Shown piece by piece: positions 16,278-25,332 of a DNA stretch of 64,000 nt. Every line of letters starts with the position of its first letter. Within the stretch, counting starts at the first letter, position 1. The translations under genes and the position numbers were made by a program. The stretch covers positions 1 through 64,000 of the forward strand of contig DATBGS010000090.1 in NCBI GenBank assembly GCA_036557885.1, given 5' to 3'. The stretch is from DATBGS01 sp036557885. Its GTDB lineage: Bacteria > Chloroflexota > Ktedonobacteria > Ktedonobacterales > DATBGS01. The notes below the pieces were generated by a model. The model was given only the letters and a program-made list of their open reading frames with translations. It had not been told where the DNA came from and searched no databases.

Positions 16278-17717
16278 CTAGCGGTCTGTCGTTCTGCGCC
16301 GCAGAAAAGCCGGAATTTCGATGCCCTCCAGAGGCCCGGAGCGTTTTATCGTGTCAGGCACTCTTCGGACGACATCGCGGAGTTTGGGAGGGGGCTGCGG
16401 CGCGACTGGCTCCGCTCGCCTGCCCGCTGGTATGGATGGCGCGGCGGGCGCCGGTGCCAGCACCGAGAACTCTTCCAACTGCACCGCTGGAAGAGTGGGT
16501 GCTGAGTCGTGCTGGTCGCGGTCAATCACAGGTGAGGGCGCAGGGACGGGTTCCACCTGACGGATAGCTTGGGGAGTCTGCCCGCGATTGGGCAGCGGTT
16601 CTGGCAGTGGCGCCGTTGGCTGCTGTGGGAGAGGAGTGGTATTCCCTGCATTCGCGGGATAGGCTGCGCGTCCGTTGCTGGGGTGGACATAGAACACGCG
16701 CCGGTCATAATCGGGCCGCCCCGGTGCTGTGCGATTCTCAAAGCCGGTGGCAATCACGGTGATTTTGACGCGGCCATCAAAGATGGGGTCCTGGACGGCT
16801 CCAAAGATGATATTCGCCTCTGGATGGGCTGCCTTGCTGATAATCTCTGCGGCTTCCGTCACCTCAAACAGGGTCAGGTCCATGCCCCCCGTAATATTGA
16901 ACAGCACACCGCGTGCCCCGCTGATGTCAATATCCAGCAGTGGGCTGGAGATGGCCTGCCGCGCCGCGTCGGTGGCGCGTGAATCGCCCGCGCCCTCTCC
17001 TATAGCCATCAGAGCGCTGCCCGCCTCCGACATGATGGCCTTCACATCAGCGAAATCCAGATTAATCAGTCCTGGCATGGTAATCAGGTCGCTGATGCCC
17101 TGGATGCCCTGGCGCAGCACATCATCCGCGAGCCGAAAGGCTTCTGAAAGCGGCATCTTTTTATCTGCGATCTGAAGTAAACGGTCATTAGGCACAGTGA
17201 TCAGCGTATCCACATGCTGTTTGAGGGAAGCGATACCCTCTTCTGCCGCCTGCCGCCGCTTGGCCCCCTCAAAAGAGAAGGGCTTCGTCACGACCCCCAC
17301 GCTGAGCGCCCCGGCTTCTTTGGCGATTTGTGCCACAACCGGGCTGGCGCCGGTGCCGGTGCCTCCGCCCATGCCCGCCGTAATAAAGACCATATCCGAC
17401 CCTTTGAGGCACTCAAAGAGTTCCTCGCTGCTTTCCTCGGCAGCCTTGGCGCCAATCGCGGGGTTGCCTCCCGCGCCCAGGCCGCGCGTCAGCTTGTCGC
17501 CAATGCGAATGCGATTGGGGGTTTCGGCCATGAGCAGCGCCTGGGCATCGGTGTTGACGGAGATAAATTCGATATTCATCATTTGCGCCTGAATCATCCG
17601 ATTCACCGCGTTGCTGCCCCCGCCTCCCACGCCAATCACGCGAATCCGCGCGAAGTTCTCCTCCACTTGGAGATGGTTCATTGATGTTCGGTCTTGGTGA
17701 TGATTCATTTGAGGCAT
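16278..17717 (-). CDS. ftsZ: Cell division GTPase FtsZ
   Basis: 479 residues. Tubulin-like GTPase that forms the division ring. Nucleotide motifs are GVGGGGSNAVNRM (near residue 26), the tubulin signature GMGGGTGTGASPVVAQIA, and the T7 synergy loop with NLDFADVKAIM. The GTPase core ends near residue 330. A long Pro/Gln/Ala-rich linker follows, and the conserved C-terminal peptide IEIPAFLRRR, which binds FtsA and partners, ends the protein. An AGGGAG site on the minus strand is 9 bases from the ATG at 17717; an ATG at 17726 is too close to it. Last gene of the dcw cluster, 83 bp after ftsA. Confidence 0.96.
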   Translation of the reverse strand: MPQMNHHQDRTSMNHLQVEENFARIRVIGVGGGGSNAVNRMIQAQMMNIEFISVNTDAQALLMAETPNRIRIGDKLTRGLGAGGNPAIGAKAAEESSEELFECLKGSDMVFITAGMGGGTGTGASPVVAQIAKEAGALSVGVVTKPFSFEGAKRRQAAEEGIASLKQHVDTLITVPNDRLLQIADKKMPLSEAFRLADDVLRQGIQGISDLITMPGLINLDFADVKAIMSEAGSALMAIGEGAGDSRATDAARQAISSPLLDIDISGARGVLFNITGGMDLTLFEVTEAAEIISKAAHPEANIIFGAVQDPIFDGRVKITVIATGFENRTAPGRPDYDRRVFYVHPSNGRAAYPANAGNTTPLPQQPTAPLPEPLPNRGQTPQAIRQVEPVPAPSPVIDRDQHDSAPTLPAVQLEEFSVLAPAPAAPSIPAGRRAEPVAPQPPPKLRDVVRRVPDTIKRSGPLEGIEIPAFLRRRTTDR

Positions 17718-17800
17718 AGTATTCATCTCCCTGCTTGCTGAAGGACGAATGAAAACGTTATGAAAACGTATCAGGTCAAGCTGGCTCCTCAAAATGCTCC

Positions 17801-19033
17801 CTATGGAAGAATGCTGTGGAGCCACTGCTTAAAGCGATTGTAGACAACGGGGACTTCCTGCCGCCGCGCCGCATCTGCGGCACGCGCCTCGCTCTGGTGA
17901 ATGCCCCACAGCAGCAGGCCAACGGCGGTTGAGAAAGCCGGAGCATTGAGCGTATCTGCCACTCCCTGCAACCCGCGCGGTAGCCCCACGCGCACCGGAA
18001 CTTTAAATAACACGCGCGCCTTTTCGACGATGCCGGGCAGCTCTGCCGTCCCCCCGGTCAGGACGATGCCAGCGGAGAGCAGGCCCTCGTAGCCTGATTT
18101 CTGGATTTCCTCCTGGATTTTTTCAAGCATCTCCTCGACCCGCGCTTCGATGAGTTGTGCCAACGTCTGCTGCCCCACCACTTCTGAGCACTCAGGAACG
18201 AAAGATTCAAGATCAATCAGGTGTTCTGGGTCAACCTGGCTGGGATCAGCATGCCCATACGCCAGCTTGAGTTCTTCGGCGGCAAAGAAGGGAATGCTCA
18301 AGCCAAAGGAGATGTCATTGGTGATCAGGTTGCCCCCAAGGGGCAGCACCACCGTTTGCCAGATCGCGCCATCCACAAAAATAGCGATGTCCGTTGTGCC
18401 GCCGCCAATGTCAATGACAATCACGCCCAGGTCTTTCTCCGCCGGGGTCAAGACAGCCTCGCTGGAGGCCAGCGGCTCCAACACCAGATCATCAATCTCC
18501 ACCGATGCCTTCTGGACGCACTTGATCAGGTTCTGGATGGAAGCAATCATCCCCGTAACGATATGGCACTCCACCTCCAGCCGATAAGCCGCCATCCCCA
18601 GGGGGTCTTTGACGCCGCCCTGCCCATCCACCGTATAGCCGCGCGGAATGACGTGGATGACTTCGCGGCTGGTGGGGACATCAATGGCCCGCGCCGCGTC
18701 AATAGCCCGGCTGATGTCGTCGGCGTCAATCTCGCGGGTATTAGGGGAGATAGCTACTACTCCCTGGGTGTTGAGCGATTCAATATGGTTGCCTGCAATC
18801 CCAACATAGGCCGACAAAATCTTATGCCCAGATAAACGCTCGGCGCGGTCCAGCGCCGAGATGATAGACTCGACCGTTTCGCTGATGTTGACGACCATGC
18901 CCCGGCGCAGCCCGCGCGATTGACACAGGCCGGTGCCCAGGATGTTGAGCTTGCCATGCCGGTCTAGCTCTCCAACCAGGGCGCATACCTTGGTGGTCCC
19001 TATATCAATGCCAACAATAATCCGCTCTGACAC
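17801..19033 (-). CDS. ftsA: Cell division protein FtsA
   Basis: 410 residues. Actin-like ATPase that tethers FtsZ to the membrane. ATP-binding blocks are IIVGIDIGTTKVCALVGEL at the N-terminus, VIDIGGGTTDIAIF (phosphate 2), and GIVLTGGTAELPGI (adenosine). The 1C domain lies around residues 85-160 (HVIPRGYTVDGQGGVKDPLG). The C-terminus ends FKQWLHSILP, an amphipathic membrane-targeting helix as expected. The start is GTG at 19033 with GGGAGCGAG eight bases upstream. The frame is open 25 codons further to a TTG, but that part has no FtsA similarity. It lies between ftsQ and ftsZ. Confidence 0.95.
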   Translation of the reverse strand: MSERIIVGIDIGTTKVCALVGELDRHGKLNILGTGLCQSRGLRRGMVVNISETVESIISALDRAERLSGHKILSAYVGIAGNHIESLNTQGVVAISPNTREIDADDISRAIDAARAIDVPTSREVIHVIPRGYTVDGQGGVKDPLGMAAYRLEVECHIVTGMIASIQNLIKCVQKASVEIDDLVLEPLASSEAVLTPAEKDLGVIVIDIGGGTTDIAIFVDGAIWQTVVLPLGGNLITNDISFGLSIPFFAAEELKLAYGHADPSQVDPEHLIDLESFVPECSEVVGQQTLAQLIEARVEEMLEKIQEEIQKSGYEGLLSAGIVLTGGTAELPGIVEKARVLFKVPVRVGLPRGLQGVADTLNAPAFSTAVGLLLWGIHQSEARAADAARRQEVPVVYNRFKQWLHSILP

Positions 19034-19244
19034 GGCACTCGCTCCCGATCTATGTACAAACGCCCAGGTCTGGCTGCACCGCGAAAACGGGCAGCCTCTG
19101 GGAGACAATTTGAGCGCACGTTCCGCTACAGATATCCAGCTTCAAGCAAGAGAGGCACTGCTTTACAATATTTGAGAATACTTGTGGAGTGATTGAGAGA
19201 GACAAAATACACAAAATACAGTGTATAAAAATCCAGAGCACCTT

Positions 19245-20123
19245 TTAGCCACCTGCTGCTGGCGTTTGCAGGCGGTAATACGGATAGAAGCCAAAGCGCA
19301 GGTCCACCAATGCCAGGGACTGCTGGCGCTGCTGCGCGATGCGCAAGATGGCTCCCAGCATCTGGATTTTGGTTTCCAGGTCTTGTGGGTCGCCAAATCG
19401 CGCCTGCCAGCCCTCAGCACTGTCCACGACCATGCCATACGCGCTGGTATTCACTAACGAGAACTTGGTATCTCCAAGTTCTCTGGGAAGCCGCTCTAGC
19501 AATTGACGGGCCATACTAACAATGGCGGGGTCAATTTTCCCGCCTGGGGCAAAAGGCTTCCCCGAACGATCAAGCGGGTGATCATCGCTGACCATCGGTA
19601 AACCGTGAGAGTCTTGCACCTGCGCGATCAGCACGCCGCTGGCATCAACGCTCCACATCTGGCGGTCCACCTGCCAGATCAGGACCGGCTGGCGCTCGAC
19701 CACCTGAATCACCAGCGTATCTGGGAGGCTGCGCGTCACATGGGCGCTGGCAACGGCGGGCAGCGTCTCTATCCTGGCCGTGTCCTGACGCATATCAGAA
19801 AGAAAGATGTTCTCGCCTTCCAGGTGCAGCGCCTGAATGCCCGCCAGGATTTGCGGGTTGGAGGTGCCTTCAATCGTCAGATGCTGGACGCGAAAATAGG
19901 CGGCGTTCAGGAGATACACCATGCCAGCGGCTAGCCCAGATATGAGCACGAAGAACAAAAGCAGGCGCCACAGCCAGCGGCGGCGCCTGGGTTGCTTTCC
20001 TGACTGGTTGGGGGGCTGAACCGGGGGTGTTACTGGGGGGCGGGGCTGGCCCAGATCGCGCATGCGCGCCCATCCCAGGCCAGTCATCGGGGTTGATTGA
20101 GAAGCGTGTTCCATTGGCGTCAT
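19245..20123 (-). CDS. ftsQ: Cell division protein FtsQ/DivIB
   Basis: About 292 residues from the ATG at 20123. Cytoplasmic N-tail rich in proline and arginine (PPNQSGKQPRRRRWLWR), one membrane helix (LLLFFVLISGLAAGMVYLL), then an extracytoplasmic POTRA domain starting FRVQHLTIEGTS and a beta domain with RSLPDTLVIQVVERQPV. This is the FtsQ layout, bridging cytosolic and periplasmic divisome parts. The start is uncertain. The open frame begins at 20222 inside murB's 3' end; ATGs at 20123 and 20114 are alternatives, none with a strong ribosome site. About 210 bp without a gene separate it from ftsA. Confidence 0.87.
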   Translation of the reverse strand: MTPMEHASQSTPMTGLGWARMRDLGQPRPPVTPPVQPPNQSGKQPRRRRWLWRLLLFFVLISGLAAGMVYLLNAAYFRVQHLTIEGTSNPQILAGIQALHLEGENIFLSDMRQDTARIETLPAVASAHVTRSLPDTLVIQVVERQPVLIWQVDRQMWSVDASGVLIAQVQDSHGLPMVSDDHPLDRSGKPFAPGGKIDPAIVSMARQLLERLPRELGDTKFSLVNTSAYGMVVDSAEGWQARFGDPQDLETKIQMLGAILRIAQQRQQSLALVDLRFGFYPYYRLQTPAAGG

Positions 20124-20163
20124 TGCCTGCGTAGAACGGGCTTTGCTTGCCCAGGTAGTTTCC

Positions 20164-21231
20164 CTACAAGGCCGCTTGTTGGTGCCCCTCCTCTTCCCCA
20201 CGTACCTCAATCTCAAGCTCAAGTTCTATGCCAAAACGCTCGTGAACGGTGCGGCGCGCCAGCGCAATCAGCGCGAGAATATCGCCCGCGCGGGCGCCGC
20301 CCAGGTTGACGATAAAATTGGCGTGGCGCGGCGAAAGCTGCGCCTTGCCGATCTGCGTACCCTTGAGTCCGGCTGCCTCGATCAGCCGCCCGGAGTAATC
20401 GCCGGGCGGATTCTTAAAGACTGAACCAGCGCTGGCCTGGGGCGGCTGCGTCTCTTTGCGGTGCTGCCTGTACTGCGCTACTCGCGCTTTGATGGCTTCC
20501 ACTTCGGCGCGGCGCAGCAGGCAGGTGACGGAGAGCACCATCTCGGCAGGTTCGATCATGCCGCGCGGCGGGGGCAGCGGGCGCCCCTCGCGGTCAAATT
20601 CGATCTTGCGATGGCTGCGAAAACGGCTGTCACGGTAGCGCATGTTCAGGTCTTGAAAGGTGTACTCGTGTAGCTGCGGCCCCGCTTCCAGATTGCGCGC
20701 ATCCAGCACTCGCACGGCCTGAAGCGTATCGCTCAGGCTGGCGCCATGCGCTCCGGCGTTGCTGATCACGGCCCCGCCCAGACTCCCCGGAACGCCCGCG
20801 CCCCATTCCAGGCCGCTCCATCCCTGCGCCGCCAGATCATTGACCAGCTTGGGGATGTTGACGCCCGCGCCACCCACGAGCCGCGCCGTCTCAGCATCCA
20901 GCGGCGTCAGTTCCCAGTGCGAAAGGCCGTTTTGCACTACAATGCCCCGCACGCCCGCATCTGTATACAGCAGATTGGTGCCATTGCCTACCAGCATCAC
21001 CGGCCAGTGATGGCTGGCAGCCAGCGATATGAGCGTGATTAAATCGGCCTCGTGTTCCGCGCTGAGCCAGGCGTCGGCAGGCCCGCCGACCCCAAAGGTG
21101 CCATGCCGCGAAAGCGGCTCGTGAAAGCGCACCCGCGCGCCAAAGTGCGTATGCAGCAGGCGCTTCATCTCGTCCAGGTCAAAATCTGCTCCTCCAAAGC
21201 CCGCATCACTGGTTGATTCTGGCTGTTTCAT
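20164..21231 (-). CDS. murB: UDP-N-acetylenolpyruvoylglucosamine reductase
   Basis: 355 residues. FAD enzyme that reduces UDP-GlcNAc-enolpyruvate to UDP-MurNAc in peptidoglycan precursor synthesis. The PCMH-type FAD domain includes HGTFGVGGPADAW, VMLVGNGTNLLYTDAGVRGIV and EWGAGVPGSLGGAVISNAGAHG. The active-site region MRYRDSRF and the C-terminal PPQASAGSVFKNPPGDYSGRL with the catalytic Ser are type I/II conserved blocks. The ATG overlaps murC's stop by 4 bp. The 3' end runs into the open frame of ftsQ. Confidence 0.95.
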   Translation of the reverse strand: MKQPESTSDAGFGGADFDLDEMKRLLHTHFGARVRFHEPLSRHGTFGVGGPADAWLSAEHEADLITLISLAASHHWPVMLVGNGTNLLYTDAGVRGIVVQNGLSHWELTPLDAETARLVGGAGVNIPKLVNDLAAQGWSGLEWGAGVPGSLGGAVISNAGAHGASLSDTLQAVRVLDARNLEAGPQLHEYTFQDLNMRYRDSRFRSHRKIEFDREGRPLPPPRGMIEPAEMVLSVTCLLRRAEVEAIKARVAQYRQHRKETQPPQASAGSVFKNPPGDYSGRLIEAAGLKGTQIGKAQLSPRHANFIVNLGGARAGDILALIALARRTVHERFGIELELEIEVRGEEEGHQQAAL

Positions 21232-22769
21232 GGCTGTTTCTGGCCTGCGCTCTCTGAAGCTGGAGTTGCCAACGGTCCCATCAGCGCCGCCGCTGGGCCA
21301 CTCAGCATAGGTGATGGCCCCACCATCTCTTCGGTAATTTTATAGATCGTCCCTGAACCCATCAGCAAGGCAATGTCGTTGGGCGCCAGCATCTTCTCCA
21401 GCAAGGCTCTGGTTTCCGCCAGCGAGCCGCCGTAGCGCACATGGCGCGTGCGCCCGCGAAACGCCGGGCGTTCTCGGACAGCTTTGATCAGTGTGCGCGT
21501 GTGGATGTCTCCAGGGTCTTGCTCGCGGGCGCCGTAGATGTCGCCCAGGATGACTTCATCCGCCAGATCAAAGGCGGCGGCAAACTGATCAAAAAAACGT
21601 TTGGTGCGCGAAAACAGCGCCGGTTGGAAGACCGCGATCAGACGCCTGGTTGGGTAGCGCAGGCGCGCGGCGGCAATCGTGGCGGCAACCTCGGTGGGAT
21701 GATGCCCATAATCATCAATGAGAATCTTATCGCCAGCCGTAGAGCGTACCTCAAACCGCCGCTGTAGCCCGGAGAAACGCGCCAGGCTCTCACGCGCGGC
21801 CTCGGTGGAGATGCCCACCACAGTTGCTGCTGCAATGGCTCCTACCGCGTCTTCCACGACGTGCTGCCCAGGCAGCAGCAAGGTGAACTGGCCCAGCGAT
21901 GTGCCCTGATGGATGACCTCAAAGCTGGTTTCGCCTTCCAGCCGCAGATTCGTGCCCAGGAAGTCTGGCATATGGTTTGGGTCAATGCCATAAGTGAGAA
22001 GTCTGCCGGGCCAGTCGGCCAGGCGCTGACGAAACTCCTGGGAGCGCTGCGTATCGGCATTTAAGATCAGGGTAGTGGGCACATGCCAGCGCTCACTGGC
22101 ATCCATGCCGCGCACAAAGCGCTCAAAGGCGCTCAAATAGTCATCAAACGTCGGATAGGTATCCGGGTGGTCGTGATCGAAATTGGTGATCAGCGCCACG
22201 CGCGGGTGATAGTGCAGGAAGTTAAAGTTAAATTCATCAGCCTCATTGACAAAAAACTGGCTGTGCCCCAGGCGAAAGTTTGCCCCAAAACGCGGCACGA
22301 TGGCGCCTACCTCGCAGGTGGGGTCCAGGCCAGCATCTATAAAAATGAGCGAAACCATCGCGGAAGTGGTGCCCTTGCCATGCGACCCGGCAATGGAAAC
22401 GCCGAACATGCCGCGCATATATTCGCCCAGCAACTCCTGCCAGGTAATCAGCGGCATGCCGCGCTCGCGGGCGGCCACCAGTTCCGGGTTGTTGGGGTTA
22501 AACTGCATGGCCGCTGGCACATAGACCAGCATATCGGCATCGTTGAGATGGTCGGGGTGATGCCCTTCCAGCACGCGAATCCCCGCTGCCTGGACCATGC
22601 CCGTTGCTTCGCTGTCGCCCAGGGCGCGCTCGCAGCCGCTCACCTCTTCGCCCAGCGCCAACGCGAGCTGCGCGACGGCTGAGCATCCATGTCCCCCGAT
22701 GCCCAGAAAATGGATACGTCTTTTGAGCGGAACCGGCTGCATAGGTTGGATGAAATTTGATTGTTCCAT
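21228..22769 (-). CDS. murC: UDP-N-acetylmuramate--L-alanine ligase
   Basis: 513 residues. Adds the first stem-peptide residue to UDP-MurNAc in the cytoplasm. The N-terminal Rossmann domain has IHFLGIGGHGCSAVAQLAL, the ATP-grasp-like Mur ligase P-loop is GSHGKGTTSAMVS, followed by FVNEADEFNFNFLHYHPRVALITNFDHDHPDTY. The C-terminal domain has ILIDDYGHHPTEVAATI. The P-loop has Gly in place of the first Thr of the usual GTHGKTTT. It is about 40-50 residues longer than common MurC, mostly at the C-terminus. Overlaps murB by 4 bp. Confidence 0.93.
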   Translation of the reverse strand: MEQSNFIQPMQPVPLKRRIHFLGIGGHGCSAVAQLALALGEEVSGCERALGDSEATGMVQAAGIRVLEGHHPDHLNDADMLVYVPAAMQFNPNNPELVAARERGMPLITWQELLGEYMRGMFGVSIAGSHGKGTTSAMVSLIFIDAGLDPTCEVGAIVPRFGANFRLGHSQFFVNEADEFNFNFLHYHPRVALITNFDHDHPDTYPTFDDYLSAFERFVRGMDASERWHVPTTLILNADTQRSQEFRQRLADWPGRLLTYGIDPNHMPDFLGTNLRLEGETSFEVIHQGTSLGQFTLLLPGQHVVEDAVGAIAAATVVGISTEAARESLARFSGLQRRFEVRSTAGDKILIDDYGHHPTEVAATIAAARLRYPTRRLIAVFQPALFSRTKRFFDQFAAAFDLADEVILGDIYGAREQDPGDIHTRTLIKAVRERPAFRGRTRHVRYGGSLAETRALLEKMLAPNDIALLMGSGTIYKITEEMVGPSPMLSGPAAALMGPLATPASESAGQKQP

Positions 22770-22792
22770 AAATAACTACATACTCCAGAGAA

Positions 22793-23956
22793 CTACATAC
22801 TCCCCAGGCTACTTTTCTGCGTCATAGCTGCTGTCTTGTGGCCCCTGGCAAACTGTACCACTATCTCAGCCAGATCGCTGGCGGCCTGTGGGCGCGCCAG
22901 CGAAAGCGCGGCTTTTCCCAGGGTGTGGCGCGCGGCCTCATCGGTCAGCAACGGGAGCAGCGTAGCCGAGAGTTGTTCTGGTGTCAAGTCGGCATCGCGG
23001 ATCACATTGGCTGCGCCGAGCTGCTGAAACATGGCCGCATTGACGGCCTGCGGCGAGCCACCAAAGCCAGGGGGCAGCGGTACCAGAATGCTTGGTTTGC
23101 CCAGGGTAGCCAGTTCGCTCAGCGTGGCCGCACCAGAGCGGCACAACACCACGTCGGCAGCCGCCAGCGCCGGGGCCATTTGCTCATCCAGATATTCAAA
23201 CAGCCGGTAGCGCGCCGCCCATTCAGGATGCCCCTGAAGCTGCGCCTCCGTCTGGTCTTTCGTGGCGGCATAGGTGCGGCTGCCGCTAATCTGAAGCACC
23301 TGGCAGACTGACAGCAGGCTGGGCAGGCTATCTGCTATCACTTCGTTGAGATGTTTTGCCCCCTGGCTGCCACCAGTGACCAGCACCAGCGGCAGCGCGG
23401 GGTCCAGCCCAAAAGATTGTTTGGCCTCGCTGCCGCTCATCTTCACCACATCCAGGATCGCTTCGCGCACCGGGTTGCCAATCCAGGCCGATTTCTTGGC
23501 GGGGAAATAGCGCAGCGACTCCTCAAATGACACCGTGATGCGTGTCGCCATGGGGCGCAGCAGGCGATTTGCCAGGTTGGGCGAGACATCCTGCTGGTGA
23601 ATCACCAGCGGCACGCGCTGGCTGCGCGCCGCGTATCCGGCTGGCACCGAGACATAGCCGCCGCTGGTGAAGGCCACATCGGGCTGAAAGCGGCGCACCT
23701 GCCCGATGGCCTGCGCAAAGCTCACTGGAATGCGCCCCAAGTCGGCAAACGTTTTGTACGAGAGGTAGCGGCGCAGCTTCCCGGCCTGGATGCCCACAAA
23801 AGGGAATCCGGCCTTGGGCACCAGTTGGGTTTCCAGGCCGCGCATATCGCCAAGGTAGAGAATCTCGGCGCCATACTGCGTTTTGAGCACGTTAGCGACG
23901 GCCAGCGCGGGGTAAATGTGCCCGCCCGTTCCTCCGCCTGAGATAAGTACCCGCAT
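22793..23956 (-). CDS. murG: UDP-GlcNAc:lipid I N-acetylglucosaminyltransferase
   Basis: 387 residues. Membrane-associated GT28 enzyme that makes lipid II from lipid I. Glycine-rich loops MRVLISGGGTGGHIYPALAVA and FTSGGYVSVPAGYAARS, HQQDVSPNLANRLL, LVLVTGGSQGAKHLNEVI, and the donor loop CRSGAATLSELATLGKPSILVPLPPGFGGSPQAVNA are all present in order. The start ATG at 23956 lies 65 bp inside the 3' end of ftsW, indicating tight coupling. A 13-bp direct repeat (AACTACATACTCC twice, 22774-22803) covers its stop codon and the short gap before murC. Confidence 0.95.
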   Translation of the reverse strand: MRVLISGGGTGGHIYPALAVANVLKTQYGAEILYLGDMRGLETQLVPKAGFPFVGIQAGKLRRYLSYKTFADLGRIPVSFAQAIGQVRRFQPDVAFTSGGYVSVPAGYAARSQRVPLVIHQQDVSPNLANRLLRPMATRITVSFEESLRYFPAKKSAWIGNPVREAILDVVKMSGSEAKQSFGLDPALPLVLVTGGSQGAKHLNEVIADSLPSLLSVCQVLQISGSRTYAATKDQTEAQLQGHPEWAARYRLFEYLDEQMAPALAAADVVLCRSGAATLSELATLGKPSILVPLPPGFGGSPQAVNAAMFQQLGAANVIRDADLTPEQLSATLLPLLTDEAARHTLGKAALSLARPQAASDLAEIVVQFARGHKTAAMTQKSSLGSM

Positions 23957-25268
23957 CGTTTTCTATTCCTGAAGGTGATAAATGCTGTCTGTGCATTTGA
24001 TCGTTCATCGCTGGTTGCTTGCTCTGGCGTGAGATATTTAAGAGGATGCCCACCGCCGCCATCGTCGTCACCAGCGACGACCCGCCAAAGCTAATAAATG
24101 GCAGAGGCACGCCGGTAAATGGAATCAGCGCGCTGACCGAGCCAATATTGAGCATAGCTTGCGCGGCAATCCAGCAGGCGATACCCGTTGCCAGCAGCAT
24201 CCCGTACATGTCTGGGGCGCGGCGTCCGATACGAATGGCGCGATAGGCAAAGAGCAGGAGCAGCACGAGAATCAACGCGCAGCCAATGAAGCCAAGCTCC
24301 TCCCCGATGATGGCAAAGATCGAATCCGTCCAGGGGTTGGGAAGATACCCGGCCTTCTGGCGACTGGCCCCTAACCCCACGCCGCTCAACCCTCCTGACC
24401 CCAGGGCAATCAATCCCTGGCACACCTGATAGGACCCCTGCGCCACACAGTTCAGGGGGTCTTGCAAGGCTTGCAAGCGTGCCTGACGAAACGGTGTATG
24501 CAGAGCGATAAATCCAAAGGAGAGCATACCAGAGATCAGCATGGGAAGCAACTGCACAAGAAATCTTGCGCCTGCTGTGATGAACATCGCTACCGCCAGG
24601 GCTGCAATGATGATGGCGGTGCCCATATCGTTCTGAAACAAGACTAGACTCAGCACCACCCCTGTCAGGAGCGCAAATGGCGCCAGACCATAAATAAATG
24701 TGCCTACCTGCCGGCCTTTGCGCGAAAGCCAGTCGGCAATATACAAAATAAAGGCAAGCTTTGCCAACTCGCTTGGCTGGAATGAAAAAAACGGGCCAAG
24801 GGCCAGCCAGCGCTGGGCGCCATTCACCTGCTTGCCCACCAGCAAGACCAGCACCATCAGGATGAAAGCGCCGATCATGGCATACACCGCGAGACGCCGC
24901 CAGCGATAATAGGGAATGCGCATCGTCACTACCAGCGCCGCTATTCCCAGCCCGACCCAGAGCAGTTCGCGCCGGAACCAGTACGTGGGATCGCCAGGGA
25001 CCGCTTCTGTGCTGGCGCTGTAGACCATCACCAACCCAAAACACAGCATCCCCATCAAGGCCGCAAATAGCACGTAATCAATCCGACCAGCGCCGCCGGG
25101 CAAACTATGCTGCTGGCTTCTCCCCTTGCTGCGTGGCTGTGCTGGCGCTGGCGCAATGCGCTCCCGCCGCTCCAGCGCGGGCGAGCGGAGCATTGAGGGA
25201 AGGGGACGCTCAACGCGGGCCGGTACAGGTTTGGGTGGGGAAGGTTTCTCTTCGATTTTGAGTGCCAT
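23892..25268 (-). CDS. ftsW: FtsW/RodA/SpoVE-family lipid II polymerase
   Basis: 458 residues. SEDS-family integral membrane peptidoglycan glycosyltransferase acting in septation. A proline/arginine-rich cytosolic N-tail of about 60 residues precedes about ten membrane helices. Signatures include FGLVMVYSAST, GAQRWLALGPFFSFQPSELAKLAFILYIADWLS, VLFQNDMGTAIII, GLGASRQKAGYLPNPWTDSIFAIIGEELGFIG, and the closing FTGVPLPFISFGGSSLVTTMAAVGILLNISR. Its 3' end overlaps murG by 65 bp. The family member is taken as FtsW from its place in the dcw cluster. Confidence 0.94.
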   Translation of the reverse strand: MALKIEEKPSPPKPVPARVERPLPSMLRSPALERRERIAPAPAQPRSKGRSQQHSLPGGAGRIDYVLFAALMGMLCFGLVMVYSASTEAVPGDPTYWFRRELLWVGLGIAALVVTMRIPYYRWRRLAVYAMIGAFILMVLVLLVGKQVNGAQRWLALGPFFSFQPSELAKLAFILYIADWLSRKGRQVGTFIYGLAPFALLTGVVLSLVLFQNDMGTAIIIAALAVAMFITAGARFLVQLLPMLISGMLSFGFIALHTPFRQARLQALQDPLNCVAQGSYQVCQGLIALGSGGLSGVGLGASRQKAGYLPNPWTDSIFAIIGEELGFIGCALILVLLLLFAYRAIRIGRRAPDMYGMLLATGIACWIAAQAMLNIGSVSALIPFTGVPLPFISFGGSSLVTTMAAVGILLNISRQSKQPAMNDQMHRQHLSPSGIENDAGTYLRRRNGRAHLPRAGRR

Positions 25269-25332
25269 GTTCTTGTTCCCGTCTGAGGAGCGTTGCTTTC
25301 TGCTCCTGCGCGCTGCTCAGGCGGGGCTGGCC

